Assembly (NCBI GenBank): GCA_023422775.1
Contig: JAFAGM010000105.1
Coordinates: forward strand, 1-29,501
Reading direction: 5' to 3'
DNA: 29,501 nucleotides
DNA from: Pseudomonadota bacterium
GTDB taxonomy: Bacteria > Pseudomonadota > Alphaproteobacteria > Rhizobiales > Xanthobacteraceae
The position numbers and the translations under genes were made by a program. The notes under the pieces are model-generated. The model did not search any database. It had not been told where the DNA came from and worked only from the letters and a program-made list of their open reading frames with translations. Below, one piece after another: positions 6,935 through 14,153 of the stretch. Position 1 is the first letter of the stretch, and every line of letters begins with the position of its first letter.

Positions 6935-9259
6935 CTACCCTGCCGCCCGCGCATCCCTTATCGCCTGCCACACCTTCGCCGGCGTCAGCGGCGTGTTGAG
7001 CTGCTTGATGCCGAGCTCGCTCAACGCATCCATCACGCCGTTGGTGACGCAAGGCGGCCCGCCGATGGCGCCGGATTCGCCGCAGCCCTTGGCGCCGAGG
7101 GGATTGGTACGGCACGGCGCGGAATCGTCCAGCGTCACGGCAATCGACGGGATGTCGTCGGCGCGCGGCACGCAGTAGTCCTGGTAGCTCGCCGTCAGCA
7201 ACTGGCCTTCCTCGCTGTAGGCGACGCCCTCATACAGCGCCTGCCCGATGCCCTGGGCTACGCCGCCGTGCACCTGGCCGGTCACCAGCATCGGATTGAC
7301 GGCGATGCCGACGTCGTCGACGGTGGTGTAGCGCACCACCTTGCTGACGCCGGTTTCCGGATCGATCTCGACCTCGCAGATGTGGGTGCCGTTCGGCCAG
7401 CTCGGCCCGTCGACCTCGCCTTCGGAATCGACGGACAGTCGCGCGCCGTCTTCCTTTTTCGCGATCTCGAACAGGCTGATGCGCCTGTCGGTGCCGACCA
7501 CCGTCAGCCAGCCGTCGCGATACTCGATGTCCTCGATCGATGTTTCCAGCACGTTCGAGGCCTTCTCGCGCGCCTTGTTGATCATGTCGTTGGTCGAGAC
7601 CGCAACCGCCGTTCCGCCGACGAACAGCGAACGCGACCCGACGCTGCCGAAACCGGTGGCGAGATCCGTGTCGCCCTGAACGACGTCGATCTTGTCCATG
7701 GCGATGCCGAGCGTGTCAGACACCATTTGCGTGTAGGTCGTCTGCAGCCCCTGCCCCATCGCCATGGTGCCTGAGTGCAGGATGATGCGGCCTTCGGCAG
7801 TCGCATGCAGGCTGACCTTTTCGGTGTGCGCGCGCCCGCCGGTCCATTCGATGTAACTGGTGAGGCCGCGGCCGTAGAGCAGGCCCTTCTTCTTCGCCGC
7901 CTTCTTGCGCGCGGCAAAACCGTCCCAGTCCGCCAGTTCGGAAGCGCGCGACAGCATGTGCGCGAAGGCGCCGGAGTCGTACACCTGGCCGACGGCGTTG
8001 GTGTAGGGCAACTGCGCCGGCTTGATGTAGTTCACCTTGCGGATGGCGCGCGGATCCATGCCGATCTGGCGCGCGGCGGCATCCATCAGCCGCTCGACGA
8101 TGAACACCGCCTCCGGCCGCCCTGCGCCGCGATAGGCGCCAACGGGTGCGGTGTTGGTCATCACCGACTTCACTTCGAAATGCACCAGCGGCAGATCGTA
8201 GACGCCGGTCTGCACGAACGGCCCGAGCACCAGCGGAATGATGTTGGCCGCGCCGGAAGAGTAGGCGCCGGTGCCGCCGACCGAGCGGACCCGATAGGCA
8301 AGCACGCGGCCCTTGGCGTCGAGCGCGAACTCGCCGGTGGAAGTGAGATCGCGGCCGTGGGTGCCGCCGACGAACTCGTCGGTGCGATCGCCGCGCCAGC
8401 GGATTTTCTTTGCCAGCTTCGTCGCGGCATAGGCGACGATGCCGTCTTCCGGATAGAGATTGGTCTTCTGACCAAAACCGCCGCCGATGTCGCCGACCAG
8501 CACGCGGACGCTGTCCTTGGGCCGCTTCAGCACGGCTTCCGCCAGCACGTCGCGGGTCGAGGCCGGTGTTTGTGATTGCACGTGCAGGATCAGCCGGCCG
8601 GACTTCTTGTCGATCTCGGCAATCGTCGAGCGCGGCTCCATGGCCGACGGCACCAGCCGCTGGCTGATCAGGTCCAGCGAGACCTTGTGCGCAGCGCCCG
8701 CAAAGGCTTCCTCGACTTTGGCGGCGTCGCCATAGCTCATCGCGGCCACGACGTTGTCGGGCGCCTCCGGCCAGACCACCGGCGCGCCGGGCTTGATCGC
8801 TTCCAGCGGATCAACCACCGAAGGCAGCACCTCGTAGTCGACCATGATCGCCTCGGCGGCGGTCTGCGCCAGCACACGCGACGTCGCCACGACCGCGGCA
8901 ACCGCTTCGCCGGCGTAACGCACGACCTCATGGGCGAGCAGCCGCCGCGGCGGCACCGTCATCGGCGAGCCGTCCGCACGCTTGAAGATCGCAAGCGTCG
9001 GGATGGTGCCGATATCGTCCCTGACCAGATCGGCGCCGGTGTAGATCGCCTCGACGCCAGCCATCCCGGCTGCCGCTCCGGTATCGATCGAGACAATTCT
9101 GGCATGAGCATGGGGCGAGCGCAGCACGTGCAGCCACAGCGCGCCCTCCTCGGGCTTGTCATCGATGAACTGCCCCTTCCCGGTGAGCAGTCTCTGGTCT
9201 TCCAAACGCCTGACCGGCTGGCCCGCACCAAAACGCATGTTGCCGGGAAGAATGTTCAT
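6935..9259 (-). CDS. Xanthine dehydrogenase family molybdopterin-binding large subunit (CoxL-like, form II)
   Basis: 774 residues from the ATG at 9259, which has AAGGA about 7 bases upstream; a longer TTG start is possible but less likely. Seen in order: the 'DQRLLTGKGQFIDD' N-terminal ferredoxin-like entry, 'EVVRYAGEAVAAVVA', the molybdopterin loop 'GGGFGQK' (about residues 259-265), the active-site loop 'AYRGAGR' (about 375-381), 'GMAMGQGLQTTYTQM'-like cofactor contacts, and 'GCGESGAIGGPP' with the catalytic Glu near residue 728. AYRGAGR is the form II signature, whereas true CO dehydrogenase carries AYRCSFR, so CO oxidation should not be assumed; hydroxylation of an aldehyde, heterocycle or similar carbon is more likely. 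The FeS small subunit and FAD medium subunit normally encoded beside it are absent here. Confidence 0.9.
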   Translation of the reverse strand: MNILPGNMRFGAGQPVRRLEDQRLLTGKGQFIDDKPEEGALWLHVLRSPHAHARIVSIDTGAAAGMAGVEAIYTGADLVRDDIGTIPTLAIFKRADGSPMTVPPRRLLAHEVVRYAGEAVAAVVATSRVLAQTAAEAIMVDYEVLPSVVDPLEAIKPGAPVVWPEAPDNVVAAMSYGDAAKVEEAFAGAAHKVSLDLISQRLVPSAMEPRSTIAEIDKKSGRLILHVQSQTPASTRDVLAEAVLKRPKDSVRVLVGDIGGGFGQKTNLYPEDGIVAYAATKLAKKIRWRGDRTDEFVGGTHGRDLTSTGEFALDAKGRVLAYRVRSVGGTGAYSSGAANIIPLVLGPFVQTGVYDLPLVHFEVKSVMTNTAPVGAYRGAGRPEAVFIVERLMDAAARQIGMDPRAIRKVNYIKPAQLPYTNAVGQVYDSGAFAHMLSRASELADWDGFAARKKAAKKKGLLYGRGLTSYIEWTGGRAHTEKVSLHATAEGRIILHSGTMAMGQGLQTTYTQMVSDTLGIAMDKIDVVQGDTDLATGFGSVGSRSLFVGGTAVAVSTNDMINKAREKASNVLETSIEDIEYRDGWLTVVGTDRRISLFEIAKKEDGARLSVDSEGEVDGPSWPNGTHICEVEIDPETGVSKVVRYTTVDDVGIAVNPMLVTGQVHGGVAQGIGQALYEGVAYSEEGQLLTASYQDYCVPRADDIPSIAVTLDDSAPCRTNPLGAKGCGESGAIGGPPCVTNGVMDALSELGIKQLNTPLTPAKVWQAIRDARAAG

Positions 9260-9332
9260 CAGTTTGTCCTTCGAGCTTCTTGTTCGGATTGGGCGGGGTT
9301 TTAGCGGTTTTTCGCTGCGAGACAACTCGCGC

Positions 9333-9408
9333 CGTCATTCCGGGGCGACGCAAAGCGTCGAACCCGGAATCTCGAGATTCCGGGTTCGCTTCGCGCCCCG
9401 AAATGACG
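9333..9408. repeat. Palindromic repeat with perfect 30-base core
   Basis: The outer arms CGTCATTCCGGGGCG and CGCCCCGAAATGACG pair almost perfectly. The core at 9359-9388 is a perfect 30-base palindrome centred on CTCGAG. It lies in the 242-base gap between the DegS-like gene and the CoxL-like gene, both on the minus strand. It could end transcription from the protease gene or act as a processing hairpin. Confidence 0.8.
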
Positions 9409-9501
9409 AGAGGCAAGATTCCATGCAACTCGTAAGCCAGGCGCCCGCAGTGGAGGATACCCGCGCGCCGCGAACGGGTAAGAATCTGCCGTCAGACGGG
9501 A

Positions 9502-10599
9502 TTACTGGCCTCGGCTGATGTCCACGATATCGACGTTGACGTCGCGCGTTTCCGATCCGCGCTTGAGGCCGACGCGGACGCTCTTGCCGGCGCCGACCTG
9601 CTCAAGCTGGTCGGTCAGGTCCGACAGGCGGTGAACCGGCTTGCCATCGGCCTGGACGATCACGTCGCCGATCGCGCCGGAGTTCAAATTGACTCCACGG
9701 ATGCCGGCACGCTCGGCCGGACTTCCGGGCGCGGTGCGGACGACGATTACCCCTTCGATGCCGAGCCGCGTCGCAACGGCCTCGCTGGCGGCGACAATGC
9801 CAATGCCGGGCGTCGGGACGCGGCCGTTCTTGATCAATTCGGGAACGACACGATTGACGATATCGGCAGGGACCGCAAATCCGATGCCGGCGCTGGTGCC
9901 CGACGGCGAGAGGATGGCCGTGTTGACGCCAATCAGCCGACCTGCCGAATCCAGCAGCGGCCCGCCGGAATTGCCTGGATTGATCGCGGTATCGGTCTGG
10001 ATCACGTTCGCAATCTCGCGACCGCTGCTGGTCGGCAACCGGCGCTTGAGCGCACTGATGATGCCGCTGGTCAGGGATTGATCGAGCCCGAACGGGTTGC
10101 CGATCGCGAACGCCAGTTGACCGACCTTGAGGTCGTTCGAACTGCCCAGCGCCACGGGTGGCGGCAATTGGCGGGCATTCTTGATGCGCAGCACGGCAAG
10201 ATCATAGTTCGGCGCCACGCCGATCACTTCGGCCTGCGCCACCTCGCCCGAGGCAAAGCGCACCGCGACCTCGTTGCCGTTCTGCACGACGTGATTGTTG
10301 GTGACGACATGACCATGGCTGTCCCAGACGAAGCCGGTGCCTGACGACCCTCCCGCGCCCTGCTCCTCGTCCTCGTCCAGCGGATTGGCGTCGGCGGAAC
10401 GCGCCGCGACCTGCACCACCGACGGCGACACGCGCTCGAACAGTTCGATGTTGGCGCGCTCGGCATCGGATAGCGGACCGCGCTGATCCACCGTCCGTGC
10501 GACGGTATTCGTCCACGGGCTGTAGCGAATATTGGAAAGTGTCAGCGCCACCAGTACGGCGGCGACTATGACTGCGAAAAGCGCGAAGCGACGATTCAT
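9502..10599 (-). CDS. S1C serine protease, DegS/HtrA-like, membrane anchored
   Basis: 365 residues. Residues 5-22 form one hydrophobic anchor, followed by a periplasmic trypsin-like domain with the triad His103 ('NNHVV'), Asp133 ('YDLAVL') and Ser211 ('NPGNSGGPLLD'). 'SSGTGFVWDSHGHVVTNNHV' and 'IQTDTAINPGNSGGP' are textbook HtrA strands. One PDZ domain follows at about 262-355 ('GIGIVAASEAVATRLGIEGVIVV', 'GDVIVQADGKPVHRLSDL'). A single PDZ and an uncleaved anchor are the DegS layout (DegP has two PDZ domains), so it may act in envelope stress sensing or protein quality control. No sigma-E/RseA gene is nearby. The loop at 70-88 is acidic (DEDEEQG). It is transcribed alone, with about 170 bases upstream for its promoter. 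Confidence 0.92.
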   Translation of the reverse strand: MNRRFALFAVIVAAVLVALTLSNIRYSPWTNTVARTVDQRGPLSDAERANIELFERVSPSVVQVAARSADANPLDEDEEQGAGGSSGTGFVWDSHGHVVTNNHVVQNGNEVAVRFASGEVAQAEVIGVAPNYDLAVLRIKNARQLPPPVALGSSNDLKVGQLAFAIGNPFGLDQSLTSGIISALKRRLPTSSGREIANVIQTDTAINPGNSGGPLLDSAGRLIGVNTAILSPSGTSAGIGFAVPADIVNRVVPELIKNGRVPTPGIGIVAASEAVATRLGIEGVIVVRTAPGSPAERAGIRGVNLNSGAIGDVIVQADGKPVHRLSDLTDQLEQVGAGKSVRVGLKRGSETRDVNVDIVDISRGQ

Positions 10600-10771
10600 C
10601 GATCACTCACCAGGCAATGCCGCTCGCCTATGGACGGCTGATGCGGGGACCAGCCAACGCGCCGGCTGGTCCAAAGTTTCCGGTTCTTTCAGCGACTTGT
10701 CGGCGCACCGAAGGGGGCTACCGGCATGATCTAGGTAGCGCAATCTCTCCTGCAAGCAGCCGGGTGCAGAC

Positions 10772-11647
10772 TTATCCGAGATCGCGCAGCGCGGCCTCGA
10801 CCACCTGGCGCTGCTCGGCCGTCAGCGCCGCCTGCGGCGGGACGGGATCGCCGACCGCATAGCCCTGGATGTCGAGCCCGGCCTTGATGCAGGCGGCGAG
10901 GTTGAAGCGCGCAAAGGCCTCGTTGATGCGCCAGAGCCGGCGCTGCAACTTCATCGCCTCATCCCAGCGCGACGCTTTGCAAAGGTTGTAGAGCTCGACG
11001 CTCTGCCGCGGAATGATGCAGGCAGGTCCCGCCATCCACCCGAGGCCGCCGATCAGCATCACCGCCGCCGGAATATGCGCGGATGCGGAGAACACGCGGA
11101 TATCGTCGCGGCAGCGATTCATGATCGACAGCAGCCGGCCGGTATTGGTGGAGGCGTCCTTGATGTAGCCGATACGCGGGTGGGTCGCGAGCCGCGCGAT
11201 GACGTCGAGCGTGAGATCGGATCGCTGGAATTGCGGGTTGGTGTAGATCACGACGGGAATATCGACCGCATCGGCAATGGCGCGGAAATAGGATTCGACC
11301 TGCGCATCGGCGATCGGGAAATAGGCCTCCATGATCGCGAGGATGCCGTCGGCGCCGAGCTTCTGATGCGCTTTCGCCTGCGCCACCGCGTCCGCCGTCG
11401 AGGTCGAGGCAACGCCGGCGATCACGGGAACGCGTCGATCTGCGGCTTCGATCGTCGCTTGCACGACAGCCGCGCGCTGCGCCTGGCTGAGATAGGCGAA
11501 CTCGCCGGTCGAACCAAGCGGCGTCAGCCCGTGCACGCCTGCCTTGATGAGGTCATCGCACAGGCGGCCCAGCACTTCCGTGCGGATCGCGCCTGAACCA
11601 TCGACCGGCGAAACGAGATAGGGAAAGACGCCGTGGAAATCAGCCAT
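10772..11647 (-). CDS. Dihydrodipicolinate synthase (DapA) family aldolase/lyase
   Basis: 291 residues, standard for the family, starting at the ATG at 11647 ('MADFHGVFPYLVSPVD'). An in-frame extension upstream has no family character, and the ribosome-binding site is weak. The TIM-barrel signatures are 'LGSTGEFAYL' (residues 44-53), 'VIAGVASTSTADAV', Tyr135 in 'VVIYTNPQ' and the Schiff-base Lys163 in 'GYIKDAS'. The enzyme class condenses or cleaves pyruvate through a lysine imine. True DapA and N-acetylneuraminate lyase have further specific residues that cannot be confirmed here, and lysine biosynthesis genes are absent, so a catabolic role (keto-acid or sugar-acid lyase) is as likely. It is divergent from the haem peroxidase across 190 bases. 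Confidence 0.88.
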   Translation of the reverse strand: MADFHGVFPYLVSPVDGSGAIRTEVLGRLCDDLIKAGVHGLTPLGSTGEFAYLSQAQRAAVVQATIEAADRRVPVIAGVASTSTADAVAQAKAHQKLGADGILAIMEAYFPIADAQVESYFRAIADAVDIPVVIYTNPQFQRSDLTLDVIARLATHPRIGYIKDASTNTGRLLSIMNRCRDDIRVFSASAHIPAAVMLIGGLGWMAGPACIIPRQSVELYNLCKASRWDEAMKLQRRLWRINEAFARFNLAACIKAGLDIQGYAVGDPVPPQAALTAEQRQVVEAALRDLG

Positions 11648-11827
11648 GAAGGAAGCGTGCCTCAACCGAAAAATGTCCCACCTGCCATCGCTATCGGGAA
11701 TGCCCCTCCAAGGCAACGCCGTCATCGCGGTGCAGGTCTCCTGTCGAACGGCCCATCTATTTGCACGCAGCGAGCGATGACTGTGGCAACGCTGCGCTGC
11801 ATTTGTGGCAAACGTGGCATGATAAAG

Positions 11828-11847
11828 ATGTCCACAGATGTCCACAG
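11828..11847. repeat. 10-base tandem repeat x2 at the peroxidase start
   Basis: ATGTCCACAG occurs twice in direct tandem (11828-11837 and 11838-11847). The second copy carries the first possible ATG of the peroxidase gene. The ATG of the first copy is also a potential initiation codon, but it is out of frame by one base. Confidence 0.8.
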
Positions 11848-13679
11848 GTTCTAATGATTTAACTCACGATAATTTCACGACTTTTTTTGCACTGTCGCCG
11901 CCGGGGCCAACGGGCGAGACATTGTCAATGGCTGTGCACGACGCTGCTGAAGCATCATCTCTCCGAACTTTCGGGAGTCGCACGCACGGGTGCGTTCAAG
12001 CAGGAACAGCACCCGGCTTTCGCCACTTCCTCGGGACTCCCGATCCGTCACAGCGATTCCGCGCGTTCGGCATCGACCCGTTACGTTCGCCTGCAGTGTT
12101 GCCGCAACTGCGGAGACTGATGCATCGCCTGTCGCGGCGGATGGATGCAGAGATCAAATGGCCGCCACATGCGGATCGTTCGGCGGAGCACTGGGAAAAC
12201 CCCTTAATTCCTTCGGGGTACACCTATCTGCTGCAGTTTGTGGCGCACGATCTGGTTCATTCCGCGATTCCGCTTTCGGTTGCGGGAGAACTCGGCGGCG
12301 GCACCGCCAACGCGCGCCGCACGCCGCTTCGGCTGGAAACTCTCTACGGCAGCGGCCCGGTCGGCTCGCCACACATCTATGCGCTCGACGCGCCGAGTGA
12401 CGACCGCCGCACCAAGCTTCGGCTCGGGCGAATGCGCTGGAAGGAGAACGAACCCGTCACCGGCTGCCCGTTTCGCGACATCGCACGGACCCCGGCCGAG
12501 AATGTGACGGGGATCGACCGCAGCATCGCAGGGGTGCGGGTTGCCCTCACCGAGGCCCTGGTCGCCGACCCGCGGAATGACGATCACGCCGTGATGTCGC
12601 AACTGACCGCGCTGTTCGCGCTGCTGCACAACGCCCTGATCGATCTCATACGCCGGCAGGAACGCAATAGCGGTCCTAACAGCCAGTTCGGCGCCGCCTA
12701 CAAGCGCTTCCTGTGCGCCCGCGAGGCCGTCACGCTGATTTACCACAACATTCTCCGCAACGATCTGATGCGGCGGGTCATCCACCCGGCGATCCATGCG
12801 GCCTATAGCGGGCCCGCTCCCCAGTTCATCGATCGGCCCGATGAAGCCAGCCAGGGGCTTGCGATCGGCGGCTGGGAGATTCCGTTCGAATTCTCGCACG
12901 GCGCGTTTCGCTTCGGCCACGCCATGGTGCGACACGAATACTGCATCAATGATCTTTCGATTCAGGACCTCTACAGCACGCTCGAGAAGACTTCCGCAAA
13001 CGATCCGGTCAACATGCCGCTCGATGAAACCTGGATGGTGCAGTGGTCGCGCTTCTTCGAGATCAATGAAACCAGGCCGAACTTCAGCCGGCGCATCGGG
13101 CCATATCTCAGCGACGCGTTGGGCAACGATCAGATCTTTCCGGCGTTCGACGAGACCGAGAGGGTCGGCCTGCTCTACCGTGACCTGCTCGGCGCCGGCA
13201 TCGCCGGCATGTGGTCGGTGGACGCGCTGATCGCCGAGATACGCAATCGCAGGCCGCATTTCATCGCCGGTTCGCGGCTGCTGGCCGACCGCGCCTATCG
13301 CATCGACGAGCTTCGCACATGGCTGGCTGCCGCGCCGGCATATGGCGCGCTGACGACCGAAGACATCGAAACCCTGTCGAACGATCCGCCCCTGCCCTTC
13401 TTCGTCCTGTTCGAAGCGATGCAGCAACCGCAGGCGGAGGGCCAGCACCTCGGACCACTCGGCTCGATCATCGTTTCGGAAGTCATATTCGGCGCGCTCG
13501 CAAGCGATCCGCGGTCATCCGGCGGCGACGCGCTCGCAGCCCGGCTCGCCGATTTGTCTCGGGAATACTATCCGGCGAATTTTCTCGAGGAAATTCCCGA
13601 CATCTCGAGCATGGCGCAGTTGGTGAAGTTCACCACAGAAATCGCCCAACTGCAGCAGGCCGTGCCAGCATTTTTGTGA
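11838..13679 (+). CDS. Animal-type haem peroxidase
   Basis: 613 residues if started at 11838. A second ATG at 11928, after GGGCGAG, would give 583 residues and may be the real start, since the first 30 residues look nonconserved and have a poor ribosome-binding site. The animal haem peroxidase (An_peroxidase) signatures are present: distal His137 in 'LLQFVAHDLVHS', the catalytic Arg in 'ADPRNDDHAVMSQLTALFALLHN' (about Arg245), and proximal His361 in 'AFRFGHAMVRHEY'. No signal peptide is visible, so it is probably cytosolic or exported by a non-Sec route. The family uses H2O2 to oxidise halides, phenols or fatty acids; the substrate here is unknown. It is followed 42 bases later by a 137-residue protein with a strong ribosome-binding site, probably in the same transcript. 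Confidence 0.88.
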   Translation: MSTGSNDLTHDNFTTFFALSPPGPTGETLSMAVHDAAEASSLRTFGSRTHGCVQAGTAPGFRHFLGTPDPSQRFRAFGIDPLRSPAVLPQLRRLMHRLSRRMDAEIKWPPHADRSAEHWENPLIPSGYTYLLQFVAHDLVHSAIPLSVAGELGGGTANARRTPLRLETLYGSGPVGSPHIYALDAPSDDRRTKLRLGRMRWKENEPVTGCPFRDIARTPAENVTGIDRSIAGVRVALTEALVADPRNDDHAVMSQLTALFALLHNALIDLIRRQERNSGPNSQFGAAYKRFLCAREAVTLIYHNILRNDLMRRVIHPAIHAAYSGPAPQFIDRPDEASQGLAIGGWEIPFEFSHGAFRFGHAMVRHEYCINDLSIQDLYSTLEKTSANDPVNMPLDETWMVQWSRFFEINETRPNFSRRIGPYLSDALGNDQIFPAFDETERVGLLYRDLLGAGIAGMWSVDALIAEIRNRRPHFIAGSRLLADRAYRIDELRTWLAAAPAYGALTTEDIETLSNDPPLPFFVLFEAMQQPQAEGQHLGPLGSIIVSEVIFGALASDPRSSGGDALAARLADLSREYYPANFLEEIPDISSMAQLVKFTTEIAQLQQAVPAFL

Positions 13680-13721
13680 AGCGGAATCATTCCGTCTCAC
13701 CCAACCCGGAGGAGTAAGACC

Positions 13722-14135
13722 ATGCAGCGCATCGAAAGGCTACAGGTGACCAACCATGAGCGTTGGGGCAAGCTGGTGAAGACCTGGGCGACCGGCACGA
13801 ACTACCTCGACGACGACAACGTCTATCCGCTGCCGGAGACGATAGACGAGTTCAAGGAGCAACTCGCCAAGGCACAGGTTTTCGCCACCGTGCCGGATCG
13901 CTTCAAGCACATCACGTTCGTAAAGCAGGAACAGGACACGATCACGGTAAAGTTGCCGCCGAAGGTGATGATCGAGGATTCCGAGGCGCTGCTCAACCAG
14001 CCCGGAGCTACCTATCCGCTTCCGCCGTTCTACAAGCGCCTGTTCAACGGCATGGATCCCGTGATCCCGGAGGGCGAGAAGTTCAAGGTGCATGCCGAAC
14101 GTATCGGCGACTACACCATCAGCGCCTGCGCCTGA
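13722..14135 (+). CDS. Conserved-looking protein of unknown function, downstream of peroxidase
   Basis: 137 residues, start at 13722 behind GGAGGAG. I do not recognise the family. It has no signal peptide or membrane segment, and is rich in Lys, Asp, Glu and Pro with balanced charge. Distinct blocks are 'NHERWGKLVKTWATGTNYLDDD', 'VFATVPDRFKHITFVKQEQDTITVKLPP' and 'YPLPPFYKRLFNGMDPVIP'. The mixed beta-strand character and even codon use indicate a genuine folded protein. The tail ends 'DYTISACA' and is not enriched enough in Cys/Ser/Thr to suggest a RiPP core. It follows the haem peroxidase at 42 bases, so a partner or accessory role is inferred from position only. It converges on the SARP gene with 18 bases between stops. 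Confidence 0.75.
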   Translation: MQRIERLQVTNHERWGKLVKTWATGTNYLDDDNVYPLPETIDEFKEQLAKAQVFATVPDRFKHITFVKQEQDTITVKLPPKVMIEDSEALLNQPGATYPLPPFYKRLFNGMDPVIPEGEKFKVHAERIGDYTISACA

Positions 14136-14153
14136 AATCCACCAGCGGCATTG

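Noticed and set aside
6935..9259. Carbon monoxide dehydrogenase large subunit (coxL form I)
   Set aside because: The active-site loop is AYRGAGR and not AYRCSFR, and coxS and coxM are absent.
11783..11820. Sigma-54-like TGGC...GC element before the peroxidase
   Set aside because: The spacing between the GG and GC elements does not match the required 10 bases.
12204..13448. Open frame of about 414 codons on the minus strand
   Set aside because: Antisense to the haem peroxidase, whose catalytic motifs are intact; no recognisable protein features.
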